This document shows, piece after piece, positions 19,588 to 28,946 of a stretch of DNA of 60,713 nucleotides (position 1 is its first letter; each line of letters starts with the position of its first letter). The translations under genes were made by a program, and so were the position numbers. A model generated the notes under the pieces. That model searched no databases, was not told the origin of the DNA, and was given only the letters and a program-made list of their open reading frames with translations. Source of the stretch: Anaerolineales bacterium (GTDB lineage: Bacteria > Chloroflexota > Anaerolineae > Anaerolineales > UBA6668); NCBI GenBank assembly GCA_020630805.1, contig JAHDIM010000003.1, positions 1-60,713 on the forward strand, in the 5' to 3' direction.

Positions 19588-20348
19588 ATTGCCCACGGTG
19601 CACGATCTGAAGTCCAGAGTTGTTCCAAATAATTTTTATCGCGCAATGTATCCATTGCATGCCAAAACCCCGGATGTTTATATGATGCCAGCTGATTTTG
19701 CCCCGCAAGCGCTGTCAACGCTGTGGTTTCCCAAGCATCGGCGTCGCTTGTAATTAGGTCAATTGCGGCAGGTTCCACCACAAAATAGCCACCATTGATC
19801 CAACTATCATCCCCGCGCGGTTTTTCTTGAAATTTCAGTACTTTGTTGTTTTCAATTTTCATTGCGCCGTAGCGGCCGGGAGGTTGCACCGCCGTCACGG
19901 TAACCAAGCTAGCTTGCTGCCGATGATGGGCGATCAGATCGATAATATTTACGTCACTGACGCCATCGCCATACGTAAATAGAAACGTTTCATCTTGTAC
20001 ATACTCTCGGATGCGGCGCAGGCGCCCGCCCGTCATTGTGTGTAACCCTGTATCGACCAGCGTTACGCTCCACGGTTCGGCGTGTTTTTGGTGCACCGTC
20101 ATTTTATTAGAACGCATATCAAACGTAACGTCTGACATGTGCAAAAAATAGTTAGCGAAGTATTCTTTGATTACATAGCCTTTATAACCACAGCAAATCA
20201 CAAAGTCATTTATCCCGTGTGCGGAATAAATCTTCATAATGTGCCATAGAATTGGCTTACCCCCAATTTCGACCATTGGTTTGGGTCTTAGATGGGTTTC
20301 TTCACTGAGCCGTGTGCCTAGGCCACCGGCAAGAATCACTGCTTTCAT
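19578..20348 (-). CDS. rfbF: Glucose-1-phosphate cytidylyltransferase
   Basis: Makes CDP-glucose from glucose-1-phosphate and CTP. The signature [18 protein letters not shown] and [17 protein letters not shown] is followed by [16 protein letters not shown] and [13 protein letters not shown], all RfbF-specific. 256 residues, normal size. First enzyme of the CDP-sugar sub-operon ending at the two C-methyltransferases. Confidence 0.97.
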   Translation of the reverse strand: MKAVILAGGLGTRLSEETHLRPKPMVEIGGKPILWHIMKIYSAHGINDFVICCGYKGYVIKEYFANYFLHMSDVTFDMRSNKMTVHQKHAEPWSVTLVDTGLHTMTGGRLRRIREYVQDETFLFTYGDGVSDVNIIDLIAHHRQQASLVTVTAVQPPGRYGAMKIENNKVLKFQEKPRGDDSWINGGYFVVEPAAIDLITSDADAWETTALTALAGQNQLASYKHPGFWHAMDTLRDKNYLEQLWTSDRAPWAIWK

Positions 20349-20390
20349 AGATGGGCGCTAACCTTAAAATCCCGCTTCATAAGTCTTCAA

Positions 20391-21530
20391 TCAATTGTTT
20401 GGCGTGCTGTACAGCTTGAGCCAGTCACGCCTGATTTTTTGATATGCCATTTTCGAAACCAATTGTCGTTCATCTCGATCACGCAACAGCCGAAATATCA
20501 AATTAACTGGTGTTCGGATAAGCGCCGAATATAAAATCCAACCAAGTTTGGCGCGGCTAATTGTTGCTTCACGACCAAGCTCTTGATGTACAAATGCTTG
20601 CTGCTCAGGTGTAATCTCATCATTCAGGCCACTAAAAATAGCAGCACACCTGCGGACTGTATTCCCAGCTTGCAGATCTGTAACGCGGGCATGTTCTTTT
20701 ATTTGCCACTGTTGTCGCTCTGCTGCGGTTGCAAATTCCCGGTCTTCTGCGCCTAACTGGCTGATTAGCAATGGCCAATATTTATCATAGAGTTTGGTAT
20801 ACCACTCAATCGAAGCCGAGGCCGTTGTTGAATAGTTAATGGTCCGCATTGTGTAATATGCGGTTGGGCCATACACGCTAACCGGCAACCCAAAATCCGC
20901 ACAATACAGCAATGCGCTTGTCCAATCGTTGCACATTGCATATTTGAAATTGCGGGCAGTCTCGTAAAAACGCGCTACAAAATCACGGCTGGTTGCGTGC
21001 CCAAACGTTACACAGTCAATCCCGCGGGCCAATATTTTTTTGTGCACCCCTTTTTGAACATCAATATAGTGCAGGCACACGGTGACCGGTTGACGCTCCT
21101 CGGGCAACGATTTGAGATTTTCAATATAGGCCTCAAAATCAACATCAACATCTTTGATGACCATCGAATGCGAATAGAACGCAAGCGTACCTTGCTGATC
21201 TGGCGCTAATGTCACCCCTGTAAGTAGGCGGTACAACACAAACGGGCAGGGAATAAAATGACATTTAGTCTTTGAATATTGATCAAAGATGCTTTTATAA
21301 CGTTTTACATAGACCAGTGATTGGCTATAAAAGGTGCCTAAATCGCGCACGCTTGGCACATAATTTTGGCTTGTTGAATGTGTTGCCTCAACCCAAACAG
21401 GCAGCCATCTAGGGTATCTGGCATACCGGCGTAATACCTCACCAGCGCCGTACATTTCAGCCCCAAGATTTGTAAATGGCGGATACCACTCAACCGTTGT
21501 TGCCCGTGCTTCTAAGTCTTTAGCGTGCAT
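20391..21530 (-). CDS. Unrecognised GT-B-like protein, paralogue A
   Basis: I do not recognise this 379-residue family. It shares long stretches with the protein at 29829-30950: PPFTNLGAEMYGAG, LPVWVEATHS, HFIPCPFVLYRLLTGVT, VTVCLHY and SALLYCADFGLPVSVYG. The last element looks like the nucleotide-phosphate loop of GT-B transferases (a Ser-rich turn followed by a hydrophobic helix and Pro-x-x-x-Tyr-Gly). Position between a GT4 gene and RfbF suggests a transferase or a glycan-modifying role. It overlaps the GT4 stop by 11 bases. Confidence 0.7.
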   Translation of the reverse strand: MHAKDLEARATTVEWYPPFTNLGAEMYGAGEVLRRYARYPRWLPVWVEATHSTSQNYVPSVRDLGTFYSQSLVYVKRYKSIFDQYSKTKCHFIPCPFVLYRLLTGVTLAPDQQGTLAFYSHSMVIKDVDVDFEAYIENLKSLPEERQPVTVCLHYIDVQKGVHKKILARGIDCVTFGHATSRDFVARFYETARNFKYAMCNDWTSALLYCADFGLPVSVYGPTAYYTMRTINYSTTASASIEWYTKLYDKYWPLLISQLGAEDREFATAAERQQWQIKEHARVTDLQAGNTVRRCAAIFSGLNDEITPEQQAFVHQELGREATISRAKLGWILYSALIRTPVNLIFRLLRDRDERQLVSKMAYQKIRRDWLKLYSTPNN

Positions 21531-22803
21531 GGCTAGCGGCAGCGGCCTCCGTGTTTAATATATTTTGATAGACAGCCTTATACCGCTGTGCTTGTAATGA
21601 AAGTGAAAACTTTTCCACCGCGCTTGTTCGCGCATTTTCAGCGCAGGCCTGCCGGACAGCATCATCATCTAATAGATAAGTTAGCCCATTAGCAAGGTCT
21701 GTCACACTTTCTGGCTCTGCTAAGTACCCGTTGTATTTATGTGTGATCATGTCTGGCACGCCACCTACATTGAATGCAACAGTTGGAGTGCCACTGGCAA
21801 GGGCTTCTAAAATTGTGTTGGGCAGGTTATCTTGCAACGTGGGTAACACAAACACATCCGCAGCAACGTAAATCATGCTGAGCGGAATCTCATTAGAGAA
21901 GTGCCCCAAGCTCTTGATTGGATAGGGTATTTCAGGGTGGAAATCTTGAACGCCATCTTGGCCAAAAGTCAGCAGCGTAATCTCTTTATCTGGAAGTTGC
22001 TGATGCACTAAATTGAGCGCATCCAGCAATAGCTCATAGCCCTTACGCCGATCTGTGGTTCCCACAGCCCCACCAAATAGGACGTACAAGCGATTAGGAT
22101 CTAAGCCCAGAATACGCTGTACATCTGCCTTGACATATGGCCTAAATGTCTCAAGATCTAGCCCGTACGGGATCGTCAAGACTTCAGAATTAGGGAACAT
22201 CTTAGACTCTTCTACAACTGTCTTGAGCCAGCGACTTGGCGTCACAATTGAGAATGTCTTTTTCTGCCAAAGCCTGCGCTTCAGTGCTTGAGAAGTTGTT
22301 GAAACATCGGTGTTGTATTGCGAGCCAAGGATGGGACAAGCGCCGCACCGGTCAGTATATTTATTGCAGCCAAAATCGTAATGGCAGCCCCCGGTCACAC
22401 TCCACATATCATGCATGGTCCAGACAATTGGCACCTTGATTTTTGAAATTTCTAACAAAGATAGCGTGGTGGAATTGACCCAATGCAGATTAACAATATC
22501 GGGGTCTAACGCGAGGATTTTTTTCAAAATACCTGAGCCGATCCAATTGTTACTGAAAATATCAGTTTTGGAGCGTTTTTTATACCCAAGTACAGGCAGG
22601 CGATCAAGATAAGGTGTTAATGTGTAGCGAACCGTTCTATCAAAGACAGAGTCTGTTGTAACGATACTGTTTCCAGAAAAATGCTTGCGCTTAACAAACA
22701 GAATTGAATCCACACCTTGTGCTAACAGCCCTTGATGAAGTCTTAACGCAGCTTTGCCAGCCCCACCAATAATGTCATGTTCACTGACATGCACAATTCT
22801 CAT
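21520..22803 (-). CDS. Glycosyltransferase family 4
   Basis: GT-B enzyme of 427 residues. The N-terminal domain reads RIVHVSEHDIIGGAGKAALRL, a WcaC-type start, with IVWTMHDMWSVTGGCHY and a Cys cluster (CNKYTDRCGACP) common in this subgroup. The donor domain has YVLFGGAVGTTDRRKGYELL, and the E-x7-E site is represented by LPNTILEALASGTPTVAF. Donor unknown. Confidence 0.9.
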   Translation of the reverse strand: MRIVHVSEHDIIGGAGKAALRLHQGLLAQGVDSILFVKRKHFSGNSIVTTDSVFDRTVRYTLTPYLDRLPVLGYKKRSKTDIFSNNWIGSGILKKILALDPDIVNLHWVNSTTLSLLEISKIKVPIVWTMHDMWSVTGGCHYDFGCNKYTDRCGACPILGSQYNTDVSTTSQALKRRLWQKKTFSIVTPSRWLKTVVEESKMFPNSEVLTIPYGLDLETFRPYVKADVQRILGLDPNRLYVLFGGAVGTTDRRKGYELLLDALNLVHQQLPDKEITLLTFGQDGVQDFHPEIPYPIKSLGHFSNEIPLSMIYVAADVFVLPTLQDNLPNTILEALASGTPTVAFNVGGVPDMITHKYNGYLAEPESVTDLANGLTYLLDDDAVRQACAENARTSAVEKFSLSLQAQRYKAVYQNILNTEAAAASHAR

Positions 22804-22812
22804 AAATAGTAT

Positions 22813-23787
22813 CTATGATTCAGTAGCTTTGATGCCAATAGAATTTGACATCATAAACCCATATGGATAGGAGCTTACAGTTTTCTTACCGCTATTGTAA
22901 TTAAGCCCGCCTACAGGCTGGATTGAAAATTGTTTGCTTCTAAAAGATGCTGACCAGCAAAATGAAGAATTACTTTGAATAATATTATTTGACAGGTACA
23001 AGCCTAGCCAGTCCTGTGGAGCAGATCCCTGATGCAGTACGTAATTTTTGTCTTGAAAAATAGTAACAATGCGATCATGGTTATCCGAGAACAAATGATA
23101 AACAACATCACTGCCTAATTCTTGTTCGACGCGTTCAATTGCTAAATAGTAGTAACTATCAGGCAGCCGGATTGAATTAGGAAAAATATGCGGTAAATGA
23201 TCTTGATAATCAGTGTCTCTTAAATGAACAGCAACATGGTTTGGCGCGTCAATATCTGGGTAGTGCAGCCGATAGTCGCGTATGGAGTCATCTGGTATCA
23301 ATTTATGAACATCAAAAACATTATAAGTTGGCATCAGCCCATAATGCCAATTATGGCCAATAAATGTGATTGGTACAGAATACTGACTAGCGCTATCAAT
23401 AAAAGTCTTATTGCTTATATATTGGCGATGGCTATTCTTAAGCGCCTTTTCCGTTGTCTCACCGAGTAGGATAGAGGCGAGCTTACGTGGCAAATATTTG
23501 CGAATCTGTCTTAATACGTTATTTTCAATTTCGTATCCGATAGGTTCATCATAGACCAACTCACAATTACTGATATCTTGCGCATCAGCCAAAGGCAAAT
23601 TGAAAATATCATCCAACACAGACTTTTGAGGTGTGGACACCTCAAGACCATAGGTCTCTGCCAAAGCATACGCAAACAATAAATGTAGAATTTTATTGCC
23701 GTAAGAAAAGTTCCAAGAATCTAATCCAACAACTTTGTCAGACAAAATTATTTTTAGTTGTTTGGAAGTTGAATTTTGTCTATTCAT
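22813..23787 (-). CDS. GT11-like glycosyltransferase (alpha-1,2-fucosyltransferase family)
   Basis: Seen: FSYGNKILHLLFAYALAETYG (the GNxLFQYA-like start of GT11), HVAVHLRDTDYQDH (corresponding to the HxRRGDY donor site), VVYHLFSDNHDRI and IIQSNSSFCWSASF (matching SSFSWW). Some residues deviate from the fucosyltransferase consensus: Leu for the first Arg and Thr for Gly. The donor may therefore not be GDP-fucose, and no GDP-fucose genes are present. The local sequence is AT-rich. Confidence 0.72.
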   Translation of the reverse strand: MNRQNSTSKQLKIILSDKVVGLDSWNFSYGNKILHLLFAYALAETYGLEVSTPQKSVLDDIFNLPLADAQDISNCELVYDEPIGYEIENNVLRQIRKYLPRKLASILLGETTEKALKNSHRQYISNKTFIDSASQYSVPITFIGHNWHYGLMPTYNVFDVHKLIPDDSIRDYRLHYPDIDAPNHVAVHLRDTDYQDHLPHIFPNSIRLPDSYYYLAIERVEQELGSDVVYHLFSDNHDRIVTIFQDKNYVLHQGSAPQDWLGLYLSNNIIQSNSSFCWSASFRSKQFSIQPVGGLNYNSGKKTVSSYPYGFMMSNSIGIKATES

Positions 23788-23848
23788 CTACACAAGTACA
23801 AGTTCTCTTTAGAGTATTCCCAAGTTGTTAATTACTTGATTTTTTACC

Positions 23849-24613
23849 TCAGTATTGATTACGGAAGTAGTTGATAACCAGGAATACAAAAGGCGGCACG
23901 AACAAATAAGCGATTGTTTGGCGTAATCTTGTCAACCGTGATGCAGACTTAATAACTTGATCTTGAACCGAATCCGGCCTGTTTTTGCTTTTCCGCAAGA
24001 AGCCGTTGACATTCCATGTGACCGTGTATTTTTCACGACTCGAATCTATATAAAAATCGTCGTTTTCTTTTAAGAAGTCATGTACAGCTTCATAAGCACC
24101 TGGCACAGGACCAAATGGTAATCCATGCCGTAGGATAGTGTCTTCTACAATAAAAAAGGACTCTTCCGTAACTAGAGCGCCATATGCGCGTAAGACAGCA
24201 AGCGTATTATGGTAAGTATGTGAGCTATCTTCAATAACAAGCACTTTGAAGTGCGGCTGAATTAATTCAGTTACGCGGCTTAATGCTTGGATCGCGTCAT
24301 CTTCAATAAGGGTGATGCGCGGATGCTCAGTGACAACAGGTGGCACTGTTCTATGGGAAAGGTCAATCCCAATAATTTGCCCATTGTCCAGTAAGTCTAA
24401 CGTATGCGCGAGGGCTAAGGTACTCCCACCATTTTTATTGCCAATTTCAATAATGATATCGGGTCTAACTTCAAAAACAATTTCCTGATATACCCAAAAG
24501 TCTAATGGGTTCTTGAGGGTTTGGATGCCAAAATAATGCGTACTGTGCGTAAAGGCATTATGAAGTTGTGGAAGCAGTTCAGCTAAAGGTTGATTAAGTT
24601 GATTGTCTAGCAT
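23849..24613 (-). CDS. CmcI/rhamnosyl O-methyltransferase family protein
   Basis: Second CmcI-type gene in the locus. Motifs: NPLDFWVYQEIVFEV, DIIIEIGNKNGGSTLALAH (motif I), IIGIDLSHRTVPP and VLVIEDSSHTYHNTLAVLRAY, with Asp/His residues for a divalent metal. The C-terminus adds a hydrophobic segment (LFVPPFVFLVINYF), so it may be membrane-anchored, unlike the copy at 14968. Likely methylates a sugar hydroxyl. Confidence 0.82.
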   Translation of the reverse strand: MLDNQLNQPLAELLPQLHNAFTHSTHYFGIQTLKNPLDFWVYQEIVFEVRPDIIIEIGNKNGGSTLALAHTLDLLDNGQIIGIDLSHRTVPPVVTEHPRITLIEDDAIQALSRVTELIQPHFKVLVIEDSSHTYHNTLAVLRAYGALVTEESFFIVEDTILRHGLPFGPVPGAYEAVHDFLKENDDFYIDSSREKYTVTWNVNGFLRKSKNRPDSVQDQVIKSASRLTRLRQTIAYLFVPPFVFLVINYFRNQY

Positions 24614-24664
24614 TTCAAAATTAAGGTGATAAGACTGAGCGCTTTTCTCTAACTACACAAGATG

Positions 24665-25396
24665 CTAGTTGTTATACAACATATCAACCTTCTTACGATT
24701 CAAGAAGATTGCATCAACATAAACATAACGCCCAGCCGAATCAGGTATTTGAGACAAGTTGCCGGCATAAGAAAATCCATGTGAATCCAAAAACGCACAT
24801 ACGTCAGAGAATTTAGATTGATTTACATATAACGGCTGCAGGCAAATTTCCACTAAAATTGCAGTAATGTTTTCCAACATCGCTACACTGCCCTTTAAGA
24901 CTGGAATTTCATAGCCCTGAACATCTATTTTTAGAAAAATCGGCTCTATGAGTGGCGTATCTTCAAAAAAAGAATCCAAAGTCCTGACAGATACCGATAC
25001 TGATTCTTGACGTTCTGAGATAGGGTACATCTCAGTTTCTAATGAGGTAGTCTCAAGCAATGAGGAAGCTGGACTAAAATCGACGTGCTGCACCATCTCT
25101 TGACTACCATCTACATTACCAATAGCAGACTGGGTCGTGATGACTTTGCCACCTTGAGTTTTAGCCCAAGTGTCTAATTTCGCAAATGGGGCACTTAATG
25201 GCTCAAACGCATATATCTGAGCATCTGGAAAAATCTTCCGATAGACCTTTGAACTTTGTCCTTCATTTGCGCCAACATCTAATATTGTTTCAATTGGAAG
25301 CAGTTCAAGACCTGCCAGGCTATCGGAATTCACATTCAGTACAGTTGAATAGAAATTAGACAAACCTCTTTTTAGTTGTTTAATTTTATTTTGCAT
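24665..25396 (-). CDS. FkbM family methyltransferase
   Basis: SAM motif ETILDVGANEGQSSKVY, then IYAFEPLSAPFAKL and the FkbM signature IFLKIDVQGYEIPVLKG. The ATG at 25396 starts 7 residues before the conserved KRGLSNFY-type lead. A longer frame begins at a TTG (25450) with an implausible Cys-rich head and no ribosome site. Part of a run of three FkbM genes. Confidence 0.88.
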   Translation of the reverse strand: MQNKIKQLKRGLSNFYSTVLNVNSDSLAGLELLPIETILDVGANEGQSSKVYRKIFPDAQIYAFEPLSAPFAKLDTWAKTQGGKVITTQSAIGNVDGSQEMVQHVDFSPASSLLETTSLETEMYPISERQESVSVSVRTLDSFFEDTPLIEPIFLKIDVQGYEIPVLKGSVAMLENITAILVEICLQPLYVNQSKFSDVCAFLDSHGFSYAGNLSQIPDSAGRYVYVDAIFLNRKKVDMLYNN

Positions 25397-25488
25397 TCTA
25401 TATAGACCACATTTGTTACAAGCTAAGATAAATAACTCACAAGGAAACAACTATAACTTATAACAATCAGCCTTGAAAGGATTTTTCT

Positions 25489-26385
25489 CTAGTTGCTCTT
25501 TTTCGAAATCTGCAAACTGGCGGGTTCTAAAACGTTAGATGCTTTCGCAACGATCAAACCATCGTGAGAAAAGGTTTCTAATAAGTTTGCTGACGCAAGA
25601 ATGTGGTATCCATAATCTTCTAGCAATTTTATGCAGTTTGCATGCAACGCATTTGAATGTGTAGAGATAAAGACATATGTTATTTGTTGTCGCGACAGCA
25701 TCTCTGACGCGCCCCAAAGCATTTCCTCTTCATACCCTTGTATATCAGCATGAAGAATATCTAAGCTATCAATAGAATGCGTCTCACAAAACAAATCAAC
25801 AGACGTTGTCGCGTTTTTATTCGCCGGATCTGCACCAATAAACGCTTGTTCAAAATAACCTGTACGGTTATTGAGTTCAAAGTTAAAACGCCCTGTTTCC
25901 AGACATTCAAACTGGGGGTCGATCAAGAAGCATTTGGCAGCGGGCCGCTCTTGCAACAACGATAAAGAGTAAAACGCCCAGTATGAGCCGAGCTCTAGCA
26001 TTGTGCAATTACTTGGTAGTAAGGCAACAATCTCATTAAACGCTCTTTCTTCTTGAGGTTCATGAACACCATTGTTACGAATCAGTAAATTTAATATGCC
26101 TTTCCCATAATATCCGTTAGCGCAAACTCTAACGCCATTATGCATAACAATCGTATACCCATCGACCACGCCCGCATCGGCTACACGCGCAATAGCAAGA
26201 TTATCAGGCGAAGCAATCGCGTCTTGTGTTCTTTCCTCCCAATGACTATCAACATACCCTAAAGAGCGTTGAATCAGCAGTTCATTCTTTAGAAACTGTC
26301 GAATCATTAGACGACGAACAAAATTCGGAAGTATGGCTCTAATTCGATAAAAAGCCTGGATAAGGAAATGCTTGATTCTATACAT
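25489..26385 (-). CDS. FkbM family methyltransferase (extended)
   Basis: A 298-residue protein with a basic, partly hydrophobic N-terminus, SAM motif CTMLELGSYWAFYSLSLL, CFLIDPQFECLETG and the FkbM-type ILHADIQGYEEEML. The motif I loop lacks the usual second Gly (GSYWAFY), a known variation in FkbM-like proteins from polysaccharide loci. Substrate unknown. Confidence 0.8.
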   Translation of the reverse strand: MYRIKHFLIQAFYRIRAILPNFVRRLMIRQFLKNELLIQRSLGYVDSHWEERTQDAIASPDNLAIARVADAGVVDGYTIVMHNGVRVCANGYYGKGILNLLIRNNGVHEPQEERAFNEIVALLPSNCTMLELGSYWAFYSLSLLQERPAAKCFLIDPQFECLETGRFNFELNNRTGYFEQAFIGADPANKNATTSVDLFCETHSIDSLDILHADIQGYEEEMLWGASEMLSRQQITYVFISTHSNALHANCIKLLEDYGYHILASANLLETFSHDGLIVAKASNVLEPASLQISKKSN

Positions 26386-26397
26386 TCAACGTTTAAA

Positions 26398-27126
26398 TCA
26401 GTCCGTTTTAGGCTGCAACTGTTCAAATTTTTCAGACCGGATATGGCGTTCTTCCAACACACTCTCGTGTATATAAAATGTGTCGAACATATAATTTTTT
26501 ACAAAAACATACCCATTAGCAAAGAGTATTTCATTGACCCGAGCCGAGGGACGTTCAACTGTCAAACTCTTGAACATATATTTTTGAAAATCTACGCCTA
26601 ACAATACGCGTTCTTCACTGCCTTCAACGTCTAAAGAGAAATAATCAATAACTTTTGGAGCGTTATGTTTATCCAAAATATCAGTCAAGGTAGAAGCTTG
26701 TAATGTGATTAGGTTTGCTTGTGCTAGCTGTTCACCGCGCGCCTCATAATTGTTATCTGTGTCTTCGGCAACAATTCCGCCAAGTTGTCCATTATCAATT
26801 CTAAAAACAACATCTTCCTTAACGTTATTAACAACAGACGGATCTATAGTACAGGTGCGGTTTTTCTCTAGTTCTGGCAAAAATGACGGATTAGGTTCAA
26901 TACAAATCCCGGTCCATCCGAATAACTTTTCTAGTGCATAAGTATTGCTGTGTGTAACCCCATCGGCCGCAGCTAGCTCAATAAAATACCCATTGCGTTT
27001 GAATGGAAAAACCTTGAAGATAACCCAAACGTCCTGTCCACGCTGTGATTTAAACGGGACAATTTGTTTGTAATGTAATAGCAACTTACGGCGTGCTAAT
27101 TCAAAGAAGCTAAGTTTTTCTGACAT
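26398..27126 (-). CDS. FkbM family methyltransferase
   Basis: Starts with a basic region and SQRGQDVWVIFKVFPFKRN, then YFIELAAADGVTHSNTYALE (motif I equivalent), GWTGICIEPNPSF and VIDYFSLDVEGSEERVL. This SQ-GQD subgroup is frequent in glycan loci. The coding sequence is visibly AT-rich compared with genes on either side of the 22.8-31 kb stretch. Confidence 0.86.
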   Translation of the reverse strand: MSEKLSFFELARRKLLLHYKQIVPFKSQRGQDVWVIFKVFPFKRNGYFIELAAADGVTHSNTYALEKLFGWTGICIEPNPSFLPELEKNRTCTIDPSVVNNVKEDVVFRIDNGQLGGIVAEDTDNNYEARGEQLAQANLITLQASTLTDILDKHNAPKVIDYFSLDVEGSEERVLLGVDFQKYMFKSLTVERPSARVNEILFANGYVFVKNYMFDTFYIHESVLEERHIRSEKFEQLQPKTD

Positions 27127-27132
27127 ATCAAT

Positions 27133-28050
27133 TTACCTTGTTACAACTCTTTTTAGCTTTGAAAAAACACTTGTGCTAAATATTGAAAATTGCAAAAATT
27201 TGTCGTAATCTTTATTCCACTCTACTGTTGCAGGATGTGATAAATCTAGGACGTTTTGGGGTAAGTCAGACAGTTGCACATCGTAATAATCTGGAACATT
27301 CGAAGTGTGTGTTCCAGCACCACTAAAGCCAATATTTTTAACTAACGGAACGTTAGACAAAATAGCAACCCCATTATTTTTCCAACACGTAAAGACCCAC
27401 TGATAATCCCAACTTGTTATGTGATCCTCATAAGTCTTTTGAAAGACACGATACCAAGACACAACTGCTTGAAGCCCTACAACGTTATTTTTCCAAAACC
27501 GGTATTTTAAACGCTGCGTTGGCCAGTCGCGCATCTCTAGATCGTACAGTTGCCAGGCGCTTCGCCATGTAGCCCAGCCCCACACCGTTGGAAAACGAGA
27601 CACCTGATATCCGTTGGCTGCTGTTGTATATTTCCGCACACCAGACCCAACGTGCATGACGCTGTCATCGTCCTTGTAATAGTCCAGCAATTCCTGACAA
27701 AAGAAAAAGAATGCAACGCTAGGAAGACAATCATCTTCTAAAATAATAGCGGTCTCTACCTGACTAAACGCCCAAGAAATACCACTTGAAACGCGCTCTT
27801 TGCACCCTAAATTATGGTCGGCATAATTCATTTTTACATCGCAATCCCAGGTCACTTGGGAGACAATGGCACGCACTTCTTCACAATTTTCAACATCAGC
27901 AGGATGATGCGGTCTTGGTCCATCTGCAACAATCAGTAATTCCGTTGGCTTAACGCGTGCAACAGCTTGAAATATACGTCTTGTCATTTCAGGCCGATTG
28001 AAGACTAACAACACAACTGGTGTTGTTAGTGGTGGATTAGATTGTTGCAT
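27133..28050 (-). CDS. GT-A glycosyltransferase, HlpA/GNT-I-like
   Basis: Seen: TPVVLLVFNRPEMTRRIFQ, ELLIVADGPRPHH, and AIILEDDCLPSVAFF with the E-D-D metal site, then WGWATWRSAW and DYQWVFTCWKNNGVAI. Proteins like this are often labelled hemolytic protein HlpA, but the fold is that of GNT-I-type GT-A transferases. 305 residues; it probably adds a sugar to the oligosaccharide. Confidence 0.85.
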   Translation of the reverse strand: MQQSNPPLTTPVVLLVFNRPEMTRRIFQAVARVKPTELLIVADGPRPHHPADVENCEEVRAIVSQVTWDCDVKMNYADHNLGCKERVSSGISWAFSQVETAIILEDDCLPSVAFFFFCQELLDYYKDDDSVMHVGSGVRKYTTAANGYQVSRFPTVWGWATWRSAWQLYDLEMRDWPTQRLKYRFWKNNVVGLQAVVSWYRVFQKTYEDHITSWDYQWVFTCWKNNGVAILSNVPLVKNIGFSGAGTHTSNVPDYYDVQLSDLPQNVLDLSHPATVEWNKDYDKFLQFSIFSTSVFSKLKRVVTR

Positions 28051-28097
28051 CTCTTATGGAATAGTGGCGGTTTCAGTATGTGTAAGCGCTTAACTAA

Positions 28098-28874
28098 TCA
28101 ACTAGATTTTATGGCGATGCGCCCCGTGGCGTCGATCCTGTGTAGCAAAACGTTTATGTTATTGGCCTCGAAATATTCATCAACAGCTTTTTTCGCACCA
28201 GCCCAGAATCCATAATCGTCAAAAATGATGATGCCACCCGGCACAACTAATTCAAACAAATGCTCTAACTCATGCTTTGTAGACTCATACCAGTCTGTAT
28301 CTAGGCGTAAAACAGCAATTTTTTCAGGGATAGTACCTGGTATCGTATCTTCAACCTTACCAACCACATAATGGACTTGAGATTGCGGATACTCTGTTTG
28401 ACCCATCGTCTGTTTAACAAGATCTAGCTCTGCTGCACACCAAATACTAGTTGGATCAGATTTGCTTTGTGTATTCAGAAGTTGCGCTGCGCCATGCCCT
28501 TGGGTATTTACATCTTCATCTGTTGGCGCGCTCATGCCTTCGTAGGTATCATACAAATACAACTCACGCTTAGTGTCGCCAAACGCTACTAAAGATTGTG
28601 CTGCCGCAAATGAACTACCGCCGCGCCACACACCACATTCTACAAACGCCCCTTCAATACCCGTATCAACCACATACTTAATGGCCTGACAAAGGCTATG
28701 TAGACGCTCATAACTTGTCATCGTATTCTGTTTAGCTTCAGCAATGATTGGCAGAGTCCACTGGTCAAACCCATAAGATGCTAAATCATCTAACGATGGC
28801 TTTACAACAAGAGAATATCCGTACTTTTCAAGAGTAGTTTTCGCTAATCCCGCTATATATGATCTTATCTTCAT
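28098..28874 (-). CDS. TylF/MycF family O-methyltransferase
   Basis: Mg-dependent sugar O-methyltransferase family (macrocin/mycinamicin enzymes). Motifs: SYERLHSLCQAIKYVVD, GAFVECGVWRGGSSFAAA, LYLYDTYEGMSAPTDEDV, LRLDTDWYESTKHELEHL and GGIIIFDDYGFWAGAKKAV. The aspartates that bind metal (DTDW, FDDY) are intact. 258 residues, full length. Confidence 0.92.
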   Translation of the reverse strand: MKIRSYIAGLAKTTLEKYGYSLVVKPSLDDLASYGFDQWTLPIIAEAKQNTMTSYERLHSLCQAIKYVVDTGIEGAFVECGVWRGGSSFAAAQSLVAFGDTKRELYLYDTYEGMSAPTDEDVNTQGHGAAQLLNTQSKSDPTSIWCAAELDLVKQTMGQTEYPQSQVHYVVGKVEDTIPGTIPEKIAVLRLDTDWYESTKHELEHLFELVVPGGIIIFDDYGFWAGAKKAVDEYFEANNINVLLHRIDATGRIAIKSS

Positions 28875-28889
28875 AATTTTCTAGTATTA

Positions 28890-28914
28890 CCTGAAATAGC
28901 AGTGCTATAGCAGG
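28890..28914. repeat. Imperfect dyad in the gap before the TylF gene
   Basis: CCTG, ATAGCA, TGCTAT and CAGG form a 25-base imperfect palindrome about 16 bases before the TylF start. Its core (TAGCAGTGCT) recurs in the next gap at about 29789-29799. The rest of the 196-base gap 28875-29070 holds a TGTTAAAAT extended -10-like element on the minus strand at 28947-28955. It could be an operator or a small hairpin; no T-run is present. Confidence 0.35.
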
Positions 28915-28946
28915 CATCAATCTGCCAAGTAAATACTGATAAACTA

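Noticed and set aside
25394-25450. TTG start at 25450 for the FkbM gene
   Set aside because: Adds 18 Cys-rich residues with no family match or ribosome site; ATG 25396 fits better.
27133-28050. Hemolysin (HlpA) label
   Set aside because: Motifs are those of a GT-A glycosyltransferase with an E-D-D metal site; nothing indicates a toxin.
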